64,000 nt of DNA from Branchiostoma floridae (taxonomy: Eukaryota; Chordata; Leptocardii; Amphioxiformes; Branchiostomatidae). Location: the NCBI RefSeq assembly GCF_000003815.2, contig NC_049986.1, positions 23,059,301-23,123,300 of the forward strand, in the 5' to 3' direction. Position numbers and translations under genes: made by a program. This document shows, in pieces, positions 22,868 through 33,912 of this stretch. Below the pieces are notes generated by a model. The model was not told the origin of the DNA, ran no database searches, and saw only the letters and a list, made by a program, of their open reading frames with translations. Numbering within the stretch: position 1 is the first letter of the stretch; each line of letters begins with the position of its first letter.

Positions 22868-23657
22868 TTGTAAATTTCTCATGCTTCGCACGAACGTTCC
22901 CAAGTAAACATACAATCTACTTGCATACTGTTTTTCGTACCACACTGCCAACAGCATGATACGATAATTTGAATTGAGCAGCAAAAGAGCAAGAACAAGT
23001 CCGAATGAATTTCTTGAAGCGGAAACATTTTTTTTTTAAATCAGTACAGAAATTATGGGTTTTCTTTCCTTTTTTGACGAAGTATTGCTGATCGCATAGA
23101 ATCTATCACTCATTTTTTTCTGAAAACTAAATGTCTTCAGTTGACATGGACTATTGCCAATTCATGCCAACTATTGTGGGGCAAAACTCTCCGAACATAA
23201 CATTGCAGGAATACCACAAGTGTGGGTTTCTTTAGAACGAGACCACAATGATCACATTGCGAGTTATTTCCACGATTTTGCACGTACTTTGGTTGTAAGA
23301 ACGACTGATAGTTGTCAAAGGTATTTGAAATAAAGGAGGATCTTTGACGTCCCCGTGGGGTAATTTCCAAAGTGACCTGTAAACATCGTACCCGTACCTG
23401 TGCATTTTGTACTATACTCGGTTAAATCAATCCTTCACCAGTCTGACACAATGTCAACTTTCAGACTTTGTGACGACTGATATCTCAAGTGCTTCTTTTC
23501 TGGAGGGGGAGTGGAGATACAGACATCATGCATTTCCTTTTTCACGTTTTATCACCTGTAGATTTTATGCTGTCTTTACTCCTTTACCAAATTGTGTGGG
23601 GCAAATTTATCTGAAAATAATCTTGCAGAAGTAAAACGAGTTGGTTTCTTTAAGCCA

Positions 23658-24113
23658 GGTTCACACGTGGGCATATATTCAAGTTCGTCTAAGGCCCTAT
23701 GGAATTCTTAGCATCCAACAGGCTCCACAGGTCGCTGGAAAATAGTAGAAATTGCACAAATACAGACGCATAACATGTCAAACGAGTTAGCTGGCCGATG
23801 AGTGTGGTTTACAAGAAGCCTACTTCACTGTCATGTTTTCTGGCTATATTTGTTCAATTTCTATCATTTTTTCGAGTGACCTGAGGAGCCTGGTAGAGGC
23901 TAAAACTTATACTGACCTCACACTAGCCTCTACCAGGCTCCGTGGATCGGTGATCTAATTGTAGAAATTGGACAAATATAGTCTACAGTACACAGGGGAG
24001 TTAGCCGGCCAGAAGAATATGTTTTCTCACGTGAATATAATGATTCTTCCAATCCACGGAGCCTGGTAGAGGCTAATCTCAAACGGACTTACATATATAC
24101 GCACGTGTGAACC
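23658..24113. mobile_element. Palindromic MITE inserted in a tandem repeat (family also at 26018-26304)
   Basis: Ends GGTTCACACGTGGGC and GCACGTGTGAACC are inverted. Inside, GGAGCCTGGTAGAGGCTA recurs in both orientations, with TGTAGAAATTGGACAAATAT and GAGTTAGCTGGCC. The smaller copy at 26018-26304 has the same order of motifs. Confidence 0.65.
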
Positions 24114-24365
24114 CACGTGTGTTACTTTAATGATTTCGCGCATTCTTTAGTTGTAAGAACAACTGTATGAAGTCAAAGGTATTTGAAATAAAGGAGGATC
24201 TTTGAAGTCCCCGTTGGGCAATTTCTAAAGTGATCTGTAAACACCATACCCGCACCTCTGCATTTTGTACTGTCAAATCCCTTAAATCAATCCTTTAGCA
24301 GTCTGACACAATGTCAACTTTCAGACTTTGTGACGACTAATGAAAGAAATATTTACTGACAGATA

Positions 24366-26017
24366 AGAACTATTCACCCCCGCGCTGGACTTTCCGTCCA
24401 AGCTGCGCCGGTTCCCATGCCACGGGACAAGTATTCTTTTATCCTAATTGAAAAGAATTTTGTCGCAGCAAAGTAGTACCAACTGAGCCTTTTTGATCCA
24501 TCCTAGTTGTACAAAATAGGGCTTAAGTCTTTATAATTTATTATAAATCAATAACTCGATGCTTTTCCCATTGGCAAAATGTCTCAATAGAGTGTATTTC
24601 ATCTATCCTAGTTTCTCAAGATGCTTTATTTTTAATGAATTCCAATATAACAATATGACAACACTTTTCAACACTTGCAAAATGTCACAGGCTCACAGCG
24701 GATCATAAACGCGTAGTTTGTTTTCTGTGGTGGAGTTCTATAATGTATATACTAACGAAGTAGGATGAAATGGCTACATGCGGTCGATCTACCTTTTTTT
24801 AATATGAGCTCCACACCATTCCTGAGTTTTACAGAAAGTCTCGCGGCGTGTCTAATTTATCAAATCTGCCTTTCCAGACCCTAATCTAGAGTCAACACGG
24901 TAGTTGGGGCGGGGAAAGTATGAACAAATATGATAACACTGCCGCCTTTGGCCCCATTATCTGATATAGTCGCAGGGCTGAAGTACGTACTGATAAGAAT
25001 TAGCCCAAGTTTGTCAAAACATGTTGTTTTTTTTACCCTTTAATTACTTTAGGATTTAAAAATTCTCTTTTGTTTGGAAGAATGGAAAAAAAAACAATCA
25101 ACGAATAAACGCGAATCAGGATCGGTAAAGTAAATGAAAGTAATTGAAAGTAGTTTTCGTTGACATGACTACTAACTTGTTTTTTTTTCGACATGCTTCT
25201 CATGTCATTTCCAAACTCTTCGCAATTCAGCCCCCGGTTGCCAAGAGAGAGAAGTCGGCCAACCCAATAACAATAACAAACAAACGGAGGAACAGTTTAC
25301 GAAGTCTACCTTCTTTAAAGCCGAGGCTTAGACATCCGGGTACCAAGATATATATCAAATAGTATTAACTCAAGCAAACTGGATATGATTCCCTTTGAGT
25401 TACTTGAATAACTGGTATTGGCACGTCTTTATGATTTTCCACCATTCATCCGTTCAAAACATCTTCTTTTCCAGCATTTCCGAGATTGAGTGTACAAAAA
25501 AGCGTCGGACTTTGTTCCAGTGCTCTACAGTGAATGTCTCGTCGAATTGCTAAAGATAAGCTATGCTCTTAACGGCAAATCACTAATAAAACTTAGAAAG
25601 TAAAATAACACCATTAACTAAAATGTAATGAAGTATCAGATAGTCTTACCTTAGAGATCTTAAAGAACTCTTAATGTTGATCGACGTTAAGTTCTCAGTC
25701 GTCACGTTGGAGACCAGAATCCTGTTCCAGCTGGTTTGTACTGACGCTTGGCGACGGCTCTAGTGCGCATGCCCGTTACACCCCCTTTCCTCAAGTGGCT
25801 GTGACCGCCGAGTAGACAAAGATTCCACGAATCGCTCAGCGGAAACATGGTGGGACGTACACTGCAGAAAATGAAGGATCTTCTCACGTTTTGTCGTCTT
25901 TTTGGTTATTTTTTTTATCTCGTATTATGTTCTAATTATAAGATTTAATTCTGATTGCCGAATAGTCGCGCAGCGATCGCGGTCTGATCGAAAGGGGACC
26001 AAAGTATAAAGGTGGGG
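24366..26017. other. Intergenic, nothing recognised
   Basis: AT-rich, no exon-like reading frame with splice signals and no clear repeat apart from short homopolymers. Confidence 0.5.
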
Positions 26018-26304
26018 TCACACCTGCGTATATATTTAAGTCCGTATGAGGCGCGCATGGGAGTATTTGCCTCCACAGGTCGCTAGAAAAATTATAGAAA
26101 TTGGGCAAACGTAAACAGGTAACAGACGAGTTAGCTGGGTCGCTAGCCATACTTCTCGGTCAGCTAACTCATCTGACATGTTATGTATCTATATTTGTCT
26201 AATCTATACTATTTTCCCGCGACCTGTGGAGCCTGGTAGAGACTAAGAGCGTCATACGCACCTCAAACGGGCTTGAATACATACGCATGTGTGACCCTAC
26301 CTTT
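26018..26304. mobile_element. Palindromic MITE, 287 bp
   Basis: AAAGGTGGGGTCACACCTGC at the left and GTGTGACCCTACCTTT at the right are imperfect inverted repeats. The internal arms (CTCCACAGGTCGC, GAGTTAGCTGGGTCGC) are also self-complementary. Same family as 23658-24113. Confidence 0.65.
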
Positions 26305-28580
26305 AAGAGTCGCTAAGTGTCGGCGAGAGCCAATCACCTGCTACAAAAAGTAAATATAAGGAATGCGACGCACGTGAGTTCAACTCTAGTACTGAGCGGC
26401 TAGCTAGTTGTAGATTGTGTATTCGGACCGAGCATATAATACCTCACCATACAGAACGCATAGAAAAGCGTGCGATAAGAATTATTCTGGGCAACGATTA
26501 TACTTGTTATGCCGAAGCTCTATGTAGTCCTCACTCTTAAATACCTTTATAGCCTGTTTTAATGTCACATTACTACTACGTGGAAATGTTGATTACTGCT
26601 AATGTTAGCCTTGGTGTGCATCGACTATTGTTAAGTATGGTCTGTTGTATTTATTAAGATTTTTTAAAAGACTAAAACTAACTTAATTCGGCCAGTTTAA
26701 TAGCAAGGTATAATAGGCTGCAACGTTGTTTTAGTATGTCCATGTATGTAACATTTGTATGAATAAATCAATTGAATACAGTACACTCAAAGTCAAAGTT
26801 TTTTTGAAATACCAGGACATTGTAGAGGTTACTAAATGTTACTGTCACAAATATACCGCAACATGTATTACTTTAATCTTCGAGTATTGAATGGGTAGAA
26901 AAAAACTGTCAAGTTCGTGGTCATGATACGTCAGAGAAATCTTCTTTTCTTCTTCCCTATTCTTAGGACTGTACATGGGGGTATGCAAGACGGGATTATT
27001 AGCGACCTTAGTGTGGATTAGTACATATGGACACAACGATTTGGTAAAAGTCATTGTTAGTAAGCAAACATGTCAAACTTTGTACAAATCCTGGTGTTAT
27101 TGTACACAGGGCACCTATTCTTCAATCAAGCTTTCGCTGCTGTGTGCAGACGACTTCGTGAGGGAATTTTCGCCGATAAGGAAGAAAGGCATTCTTTGGT
27201 TGGTCACGACTTACCAATATCATGTAGAAAAGTACATTGTAGTTTGGTATACTCTCTAAGCAGAGAATCGGTTGTCTTTGACGAATTTTTGTCGGGCTTT
27301 TTATTTTGTACGGTTTTCTTCATGGCTCATGGCTAAACAGACGTTTGGCTTTCTATTTTGGTTTTTGTACCGTTTTTTTTTAATTATCAGCGAGACATAA
27401 CAAAAACAGTGTAAAATAGAAATCCCAATAAAAACGCCTAAAACACGTCAAAAAACGGTCGGAGCCGAACCTCTGCTTGGATAGTAGCTCGGTACTGTGT
27501 TCGGAAAACGTTGATAGAAATTCTCGAAAATGGATGAAGTTGTAACCTTCAGTTTTTCCTTTATCACATTGACACAACGTCACAAATTTGCAAAAGCAGG
27601 GGAAAATATTCACTCATTTAAATCAACTATTTTGAATCTAAATACAACTCAGTGTACGCTTTACCTTGTAGCAAATAACCTGTAGTTACTCAATAAAGAC
27701 ATTTAAGCACATAAATACAGTTGACAGTTTTATCATCTCAACTATGTATAAACACCTTTGAGGGCTGTCATAACATAAGTTGGTTCAAATACATGTATAA
27801 AAAAGAGTTAGACAGTAGTACAAAATGTCAAATAACTTCAGAACTAACGTTATATAAGATATCATAAAACAAAAGGTACCCATGATACACACAGGCATTA
27901 TTTTCATAAAACTTAACAATAAAGCTAGTTACAAACAGAAATCAATGACTTTCACCATGATTAAATGTTGAAAAATCTAAGCAAGGGACGGACTTTGGCC
28001 CCACTTCACATGCAATAGATATACATAAGCAAATTCAGGGTATTCTTGTAATTTATGGAAATGGAAATATCTGGTGTCTTGTAACAGGAAAAGTTGCTAC
28101 ATTGTCACATTTTGTTGGTTCTGCCTGACTGACGCAAAAAGTTGTCAGGTTCCAGTCTTTGCCAGGTTCTACAGTTACTGATAAAATCAGATATTAGCCA
28201 AATAGACAGATTAGATGCCAGAAGAGTTACCCAGCTAGACAACACAGTTTTCATATTACATCCGGTTGCTCGAGTAACTACTTTTTTTGCATACAGTTAA
28301 GTCAGTTTCTCTTGGTTACAAACTGTACTGTGGAATGTGGTGGAGCCTATATCTAAAGGATCCGATAGTCAAATTTCTGTATAACCATATACAGGAAAAG
28401 ATACCATATCAATATTGGTAACTGTACTCATTGGGGCCTTAAACTTAGCTGTGCTTAACCATATTAGTGTTTTAATCATGATAACCTTAAAATTTAGCAG
28501 AAGACTTTATGTATTTGGCCTCATTCATATGACAAACCCTTATTGATATATATATATATATCAGCTATGGCTACACAGTT
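26305..28580. other. Intergenic, nothing recognised
   Basis: AT-rich sequence between the MS4A-like cluster and the zinc-finger gene. The longest frames (for example near 27.0-27.3 kb) have no family resemblance or splice context. Confidence 0.5.
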
Positions 28581-28845
28581 CTATATGAGAATGAGTCTTG
28601 TTGAGCCGCTGTCGCTGTGTGAAGTCTGCCGAACACAGGTCACACATTTAAAGTCTCTGCCACATAAGACACATCTGTAACCTAAGATAAAGTTCTTTTC
28701 TTCAGAACTGCTTTTAAGAAGACTTAATAGACATTTTCATGAAACAGAATGACAATCTGAGACATGTCTAAGAGTCACTGTCACACATATAGGGTCTCTG
28801 CCAAGTTATTTTCTTTATATCTGCTTTTATGAAGACTTAAGCAAC

Positions 28846-28944
28846 TCATGAATGATAATCTGAGACATGTTTGATAAGTTGCTGCCTCTGGGTGAAGTCT
28901 GCTGGACACAGGTCACACTTGAAGGGCCGGTCCCCCAGGTGCAT
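28846..28944 (-). pseudogene. Intact zinc-finger module, copy M5
   Basis: Reads MHLGDRPFKCDLCPADF then TQRQQLIKHVSDYHS and stop. All C2H2 ligands are present. It differs from the gene's last finger at three residues. Confidence 0.65.
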
Positions 28945-29011
28945 GCTCTTCACATGTCACACATTTAAGTCTCTGCCACATTAAACACTTCTGTAAGAAG
29001 ACTTTAGCAAC

Positions 29012-29104
29012 TCATGAGTGATAATCTGAGACATGTCTGATAAGTTTCTGCCTCTGGGTGAAGTCTGCAGGGCACATCTCACACTTCAAGGGCCTGTTCC
29101 CCAT
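29012..29104 (-). pseudogene. Intact zinc-finger module, copy M4
   Basis: Reads MGNRPLKCEMCPADF then TQRQKLIRHVSDYHS and stop. C2H2 ligands intact; N-terminal linker altered. Confidence 0.65.
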
Positions 29105-29181
29105 TTAAAGTCTCTGTAAGCTAAGACAAAGTTCTCTTCTCCAGATCTGCTTTTAGGAAGACTTTATAAACTTAAAATGTT

Positions 29182-29280
29182 TCACGAATGATAATCTGAG
29201 ACGTGTCTGATGAGTCTCTGTCGCTGTGTGAAGTCCGCAGGGCACAGATCACACTTAAAGGGCCTGTCCCGCAGGTGCAT
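29182..29280 (-). pseudogene. Intact zinc-finger module, copy M3, protein identical to the gene's last finger
   Basis: Encodes exactly the last 32 residues of the BTB gene (MHLRDRPFKC to SDYHS) and a TGA stop. Over these codons and the preceding Ser codon the DNA differs at ten positions, every one synonymous. See findings. Confidence 0.7.
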
Positions 29281-29451
29281 GCTCTTCACATGTCACACAT
29301 TCAAAGTCTCTGCCACATTAAACTCATCTGTAAGAAGACTTTAGCAACTCATGAGTGATAATCTGGGATGTGTCTGATGAGTCGCTGCTGTGTGAATCAG
29401 ACTTGAAGGGCCTGTCACGCATTTATGAAGACTTTATGAACTTGAAATGTT

Positions 29452-31426
29452 TCATGAATGATAATCTGAGACGTGTCTGATGAGTCGCTGCCTCTGGGTG
29501 AAGTCTGCCGGACACAGATCACACTTAAAGGGCCTGTCGCGCAGGTGCATACTCTTCACATGCTGCTTCAGGTTGCACTTCACCGAGAAGCGGGCGGGGC
29601 ACATGCTGCAGTGATACGGCTTTTCTCCTGTGTGCGTACGCATGTGAACCTTCAGGGTCGACTTTCGGCTGAACCCGCATCCGCACAGCGGGCAGATGCA
29701 CTCGCTTCTCTTGCCTGCCGCACTCATACTGCTGGTACTAGGTGGCGAGTTCGCGAAACCAGGACCATACACGTACGTGTAGCCTGGGTTTACATTTACG
29801 TCATCTGCCAAAGGATATGATGTAGAGTTAACAACACTAGGGGGACCTGCCATACTGATACTAGGGACTAACATATTGTCTGTGCTTGCGCTGACACTTA
29901 TATCCGTCCCAGCACTCTGTCTATGCTGGTCTTCAGCGTTAACTACTATGTACTGGTGTGGCAGTGGCGTGCTTCGATCAACTCGCGAGTCTTCAGTTTC
30001 GGGGAATGTTTGCTTGCCGACTGAGGACTGCTGTTCGTCCGGGTCGTTCGATGCTTGGTCCGAGTTTTCTGCGCCCGTTGCGTCAGTGATGTCATGGTCT
30101 GCCGAGAGAAGCTCTGGTTCATTGTTGTCTACAGCTGTGGTATCTCTACGGTCCTGAAACCTTGCAAACTCTTCCCAGCCTGTTAAGCTTGTGGAGTCCT
30201 CAATTTTAATAACACCGGTAACAGAGGACCCCGATTCCGCTTCACTTGCGCCTGCTGGGCTACAGGTAACTGTAGAGGGATGCGGGCTTGCAGAGACGAC
30301 GGTTGTAGGATTGGGCATCTCCAAAACGTCTTCACCCCTGCTTGTGCTTGTTGCCTCTAAGACATCCCCTCCTCCTTCCGAGCTTGCTGTCTGCTTCTTG
30401 AACTTCTGGAGGAAGTCGACGCAGTCCTTGACAGCCTCCTGAAGGTGGAGGTACCCGGCTGCGGTGTAGACCTCGAAGATGTTTTCCCCGTTCAGGTGTA
30501 GTTTTGAGGTGTACAGGAACGAGACGAGGGGCTGGACACCTCGGCATGTGAGGGCCGGCAGGTCGATGACCAGGGACTGGCTGGAAGAGTCCATTTGGGC
30601 GACGTAGGAGGAGAAGGCTGCAAACACACACCTGTGGAGGTGGAACGATCCGTCCCGCACCCTTATGGTCAAGTCACAGTATTGGCCTGCAATAGAAAAG
30701 ACCATAACATAAGAAATGCAAAAGTGGTGTTTTTTTTCTCTCTCAGTGGATGATCCATACAGATCCTATGACTTAACTATGGTTATGGTTACAACTAGGG
30801 CTGGGTACCGGTACAGAAAATTCAGGTCCAGGTCCGGTTCAGGTCCAAAGGATCAGGTCCAGGTCCGGACCTGAACCTGGACCTGATTCAGTATGAGTCA
30901 TACCAATGGTCCATTTCACTACAAAGAAATCTGTTTGGTGGAGTATTAGACTTACACTGGCATTTTAAAACCCTACAACGCTAACTGCAGCTGTACGATT
31001 GACTGTAAACCTTGGTAGAAATTACTATAAACTCTACTCTACCTCAATCTTGTCATTTTCTTCCAACTGCAAGCGCCAAAACGTGTGAATGCCTGATAAA
31101 ATGATATGCTAATTTTCTAATCGGTCCAACATCCGGTTCACCTAATTTTTTCAGGTCCGGTTTTTCTGGACCGGTCCAATAAGAAAAAACGGTTTTGTAC
31201 CGGTACGCTGTACCGATACCCAGCCCTAGTTACAAATGTATATTCTGTCTATTCTATACCCATGCACTTTGTACATGTAATAACTTCAACTGCATACAGC
31301 CAGGGCTGCTCAACTAGCCAAAGACTATTATCAAGGGCTAGCCTCACCTGCGAGTCTCTGCTGGTTGAGCCTTCTCTGCAGACCGGCCGGCAGCAGCTGG
31401 TGGACATACGGCGGCTGGCTGGCCAT
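29452..31426 (-). CDS. BTB/POZ domain and C2H2 zinc-finger transcription factor (two coding exons)
   Basis: Exon 1 (31349-31426) encodes MASQPPYVHQLLPAGLQRRL then NQQRLA. It splices (CTCGCAG|GTGAGG to TTGCAG|GCCAAT, phase 1) to exon 2 (29452-30686), giving about 437 residues. The apparent upstream start MVFSIAGQ in exon 2 is intron read-through: the codons for IAG are the splice acceptor. The BTB domain starts at QYCDLTIRVRDGSFHLHRCV and runs to about residue 130. A long acidic Ser/Thr-rich linker follows, with VIKIEDS, a possible SUMO site (IKIE). Three C2H2 fingers end the protein: CPLCGCGFSRKSTLKVHMRTH, joined by a TGEKPY linker to CSMCPARFSVKCNLKQHVKSMH, then CDLCPADFTQRQRLIRHVSDYH. Such proteins are nuclear, dimerise by BTB and usually repress transcription through co-repressors. 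Orthology not assigned. Copies of both its ends lie nearby. Confidence 0.9.
30796..31228. mobile_element. hAT-type MITE in the intron of the BTB gene
   Basis: TAGGGCTGGGTACCGGTACAG at the left is mirrored by CTGTACCGATACCCAGCCCTA at the right. An 8-bp flank GTTACAAC/GTTACAAA differs at one base. The interior carries GGTCCAGGTCCGG runs in both orientations. Confidence 0.8.
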
Positions 31427-31490
31427 GGTTTATCCTGACTGGAAAGGTAGCACTATAAGTATAAGTGTATAACTAAGTACTGGTAACACT

Positions 31491-31535
31491 GGTGGACATA
31501 CGGTAGCTGGCTCACCATGTTTCATACAGACTGGA
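31491..31535 (-). pseudogene. Degenerate copy of the first coding exon of the BTB gene
   Basis: ACTGGTGGACATACGG...CCATG...CAGACTGG repeats the start-codon end of exon 1 (31396-31440). The Met codon is kept but the following codons read MVSQLPYVHQ and then lose similarity. Confidence 0.6.
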
Positions 31536-31780
31536 GGTAAACAAGCATATGTGTTGGTATATAAACGTTAAACAAAGTTGTACCTTTTCATATTCAAAAT
31601 CTATTAGAGTCATAAGCTCTTTTACAGTGACTTAATAAGCCCTCTTGCAAACACATGTGCGGCATAAAATGTGAAAGGTAAATGCCCCGTAAAAGAAAAC
31701 AGTCCTTATCTCGACCATTGTTGCGAATTGCAGGTCCAGACAGTTTTTTCTTTCTTTATTGGCCATGGGGCCTTTACCTA

Positions 31781-32020
31781 TTACCAAGGAGCTTTTAAAA
31801 ACTCCTTGCTATTACCTAGAGTTCCAGTTGCCGCACATCCGGGTCTATGTGAATAGCCCGGCTTAATATACAGATCTCTTTCTAATTTGTTAGTAATGAC
31901 TTTATCAAGAACTAGCAAAGCTTTAATTACGTTGCAGCTCTACATTAAGTGTTACAACAGGTAGTGAGCCTTTTACAACTAAGTATTCTCAAGGAGAGCT
32001 TTTAAAAGCTCCTTGGTATT
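31781..32020. repeat. Small inverted-repeat element, about 240 bp
   Basis: ACCAAGGAGCTTTTAAAA at the left is mirrored by TTTTAAAAGCTCCTTGGT at the right, and each end is itself a palindrome (CAAGGAG...CTCCTTG). The same motif is at 4433-4468. Nothing else is recognised between 31536 and 33500. Confidence 0.55.
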
Positions 32021-33512
32021 CATATTCTCAGGGTACATTTTTGTACATTCACGCCCCCCTCCCCCTTTATACAGTAGAGAAAACGCACGTCCAAAGTAAA
32101 CCTCATATATTATTTACTAAAGCACTCAACCAGTGAATGTATAATCACATCCTTACTGTTGCGTAGAATGTCTTCAGGAGAAAACAGACCGTCTGTTGTG
32201 CCTGGCGACGGCAAAAACGTCGAAAAGGCGAGGAATTCCTTCACACCACAGATGTTTTCCTTCCAATTCCGACCTATTGACCTCAGCAACCTTTGACCTG
32301 AAAGCAAAACCTGATTACCCAGTAGTGTCGTCTGTAGTCACAGACTCTAAACGTTACTAGTAATATGTGGCTGGTTTATTTAGATCATCAACGCAAGGTT
32401 TCTAGCAAAAATAAATAGAAAATAACTCTTTTACCGCTGTTTGATAAGTTTAAAGGCACACCCACTCGGAGTTTGCGCTTCATATGTTCTAACATGTTGA
32501 ACTCTTATTCAATCATTAGTACATCATTATGCAATTAGATGAACCCAAATTATAAGCCTCTTGATTCGTACATTTACAGCTATCTCAAGAAAGTATCAAA
32601 TTGAACCTGTGCAATATAGATATAATGTAGGGGCTAAGGGAAGACCATATAAAAAAGGGTGTGAAAATAATACTTATGATTTTTTTATTGCTTATAATCA
32701 CTTTGAAACGCTTAAGAAAATGGTAATATATGAACATTTAACGACATGCAAAAGTGTCACTTGATGATAACTTTAATCAGCATTCATATTTGTTATATAC
32801 ATTGCACGAATCTTTTAAAATGATTTACTATAAACTGAATGCTTTATTTCAAAGTTATATGTTATCAATTCAGCTACAGAATGCAAAGGAAGACAACTAG
32901 CTGTCTAGTACAATTGTTATGCAATAAAGATTTTACATATTTGATGGCATCTAATTTTACAGTATTTACATACTGCATAGACATATAATTTACAAACTTT
33001 TGTAACATTATCTACAAACTTAATATTAACTACAGACGTACAAGTTAAATTAAACAGCTTTGGCTCAATCAGATTCACATTTTATTGCACAAAAGATAAG
33101 TTTGTTTGATATATGATCCAATTTGCAATATCACGTTAAATGCAATTTTTATAGTCACTGTGGTACCATCATATCATGTATGCATTATATGTAAACGTCA
33201 TGTCTATCTTATTTACAAAAGGCAGCAAAAACCTATGCCAGCCTTAGTAACGTTAATAAAGAAATACAATTGATATATTTTCCGAATGTGTTTTTTATCA
33301 CTTTCTTTCTTACAATGAGCAGCATAAACACTGAAATGCCGAATTTCAGTTAACACTAATGGCACATTCATAACATTATCAGCACCATTAATGATCATCA
33401 ACCACTCGTAATACAATGTATATTTACAAACATTCATCTATAGATTTCTTATGTATTCTTTTCTTAATTTTCTATACTTTTTTATACTCAATAAATGTTT
33501 TTTGTCTAGCTC

Positions 33513-33846
33513 AGGGGTTGCTACACTGTGTGCAGCCTCGAAGCTGGTACTGAGAGTCCAACTGCACCGGTACCCTTTAATTAGCAGAATTTCCTCGACT
33601 TTTATTCATTTTCTGTATATTATGTATACCCGAGGGTTCAGGGGCTGCTACACTGCTGTGCTGTCGGGCCAAATGCCTGGAAGCTGGCGACGAGGGAGTC
33701 CAGCTGCCCCTCTAAAATAATCCCCCCTTTTCATTTTCTGTATAATTTGTACTTTTGTATACCCCTGAGAGCTTAGGGGCTGCTACACTGCTGTGCTGTC
33801 GGGTCTGCTGCCTCAAAGCTGGCGATGAGAGAGTCCAGTTTCCCCT
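33513..33846 (-). pseudogene. Tandem copies of the last laminin exon (possible alternative terminal exons)
   Basis: Unit period is 124-139 bp. Copy 33773-33846 reads (E)[19 protein letters not shown] then CSSP and stop. Copy 33638-33711 reads (E)GQLDSLVASFQAFGPTAQQ then CSSP and stop. Both follow an AG acceptor (GACTAG, TTTTAG) in phase 1, the phase of the upstream exon end at 35034. The leftmost copy (33513-33575) has a deletion (VQLDSQYQLRGCTQCSNP, stop). No transcript evidence is available here. Confidence 0.6.
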
Positions 33847-33912
33847 CTAGTCAGCAAAGTTCCGTTGATTTTTATTCATTTTCTGTATACTTTGGGTATT
33901 CGCTCTGAGAGC

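Larger units (their letters stand above)
22225..24365. repeat. Three direct copies of a 150-350 bp unit, one split by a nested MITE
   Basis: A core with GACACAATGTCAACTTTCAG and ACTTTGTGACGACT occurs at about 22342, 23446 and 24301. It is preceded each time by TTTGAAGTCCCCGTGGGGCA or a close variant. The second and third copies share a longer upstream part (GGTATTTGAAATAAAGGAGG). Part of the third unit (23580-23655) is separated from the rest by the MITE at 23658-24113. Between the first two copies lies the Tigger-like MITE 22695-22867. Confidence 0.7.
28581..29430 (-). pseudogene. Array of extra copies of the last zinc finger of the BTB gene
   Basis: Five to six partial copies of the terminal C2H2 finger follow the gene at roughly 165-bp steps. 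Three read as complete fingers with a stop: 29182-29280, 29012-29104 and 28846-28944. The copy near 29345-29425 has lost its core, and the one at 28581-28690 is truncated after CDLCSADFTQRQRL. Some copies are preceded by a fragment coding YRCVLCGRDF, the start of a different finger, so they are chimeric. In-frame stops four codons upstream of the finger keep them from simply extending the main exon. Confidence 0.75.

Noticed and set aside
26975-27336. Two overlapping frames of about 90 codons
   Set aside because: No splice context, no recognisable domain, composition like the surrounding non-coding DNA.
29473-30631. Frames antisense or out of frame to the BTB zinc-finger exon
   Set aside because: Shadows of a conserved coding exon; no motifs of their own.
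30687-30705. MVFSIAG as the start of the BTB protein
   Set aside because: These codons include the intron acceptor TTGCAG. The upstream exon at 31349-31426 joins in phase and supplies a normal start.
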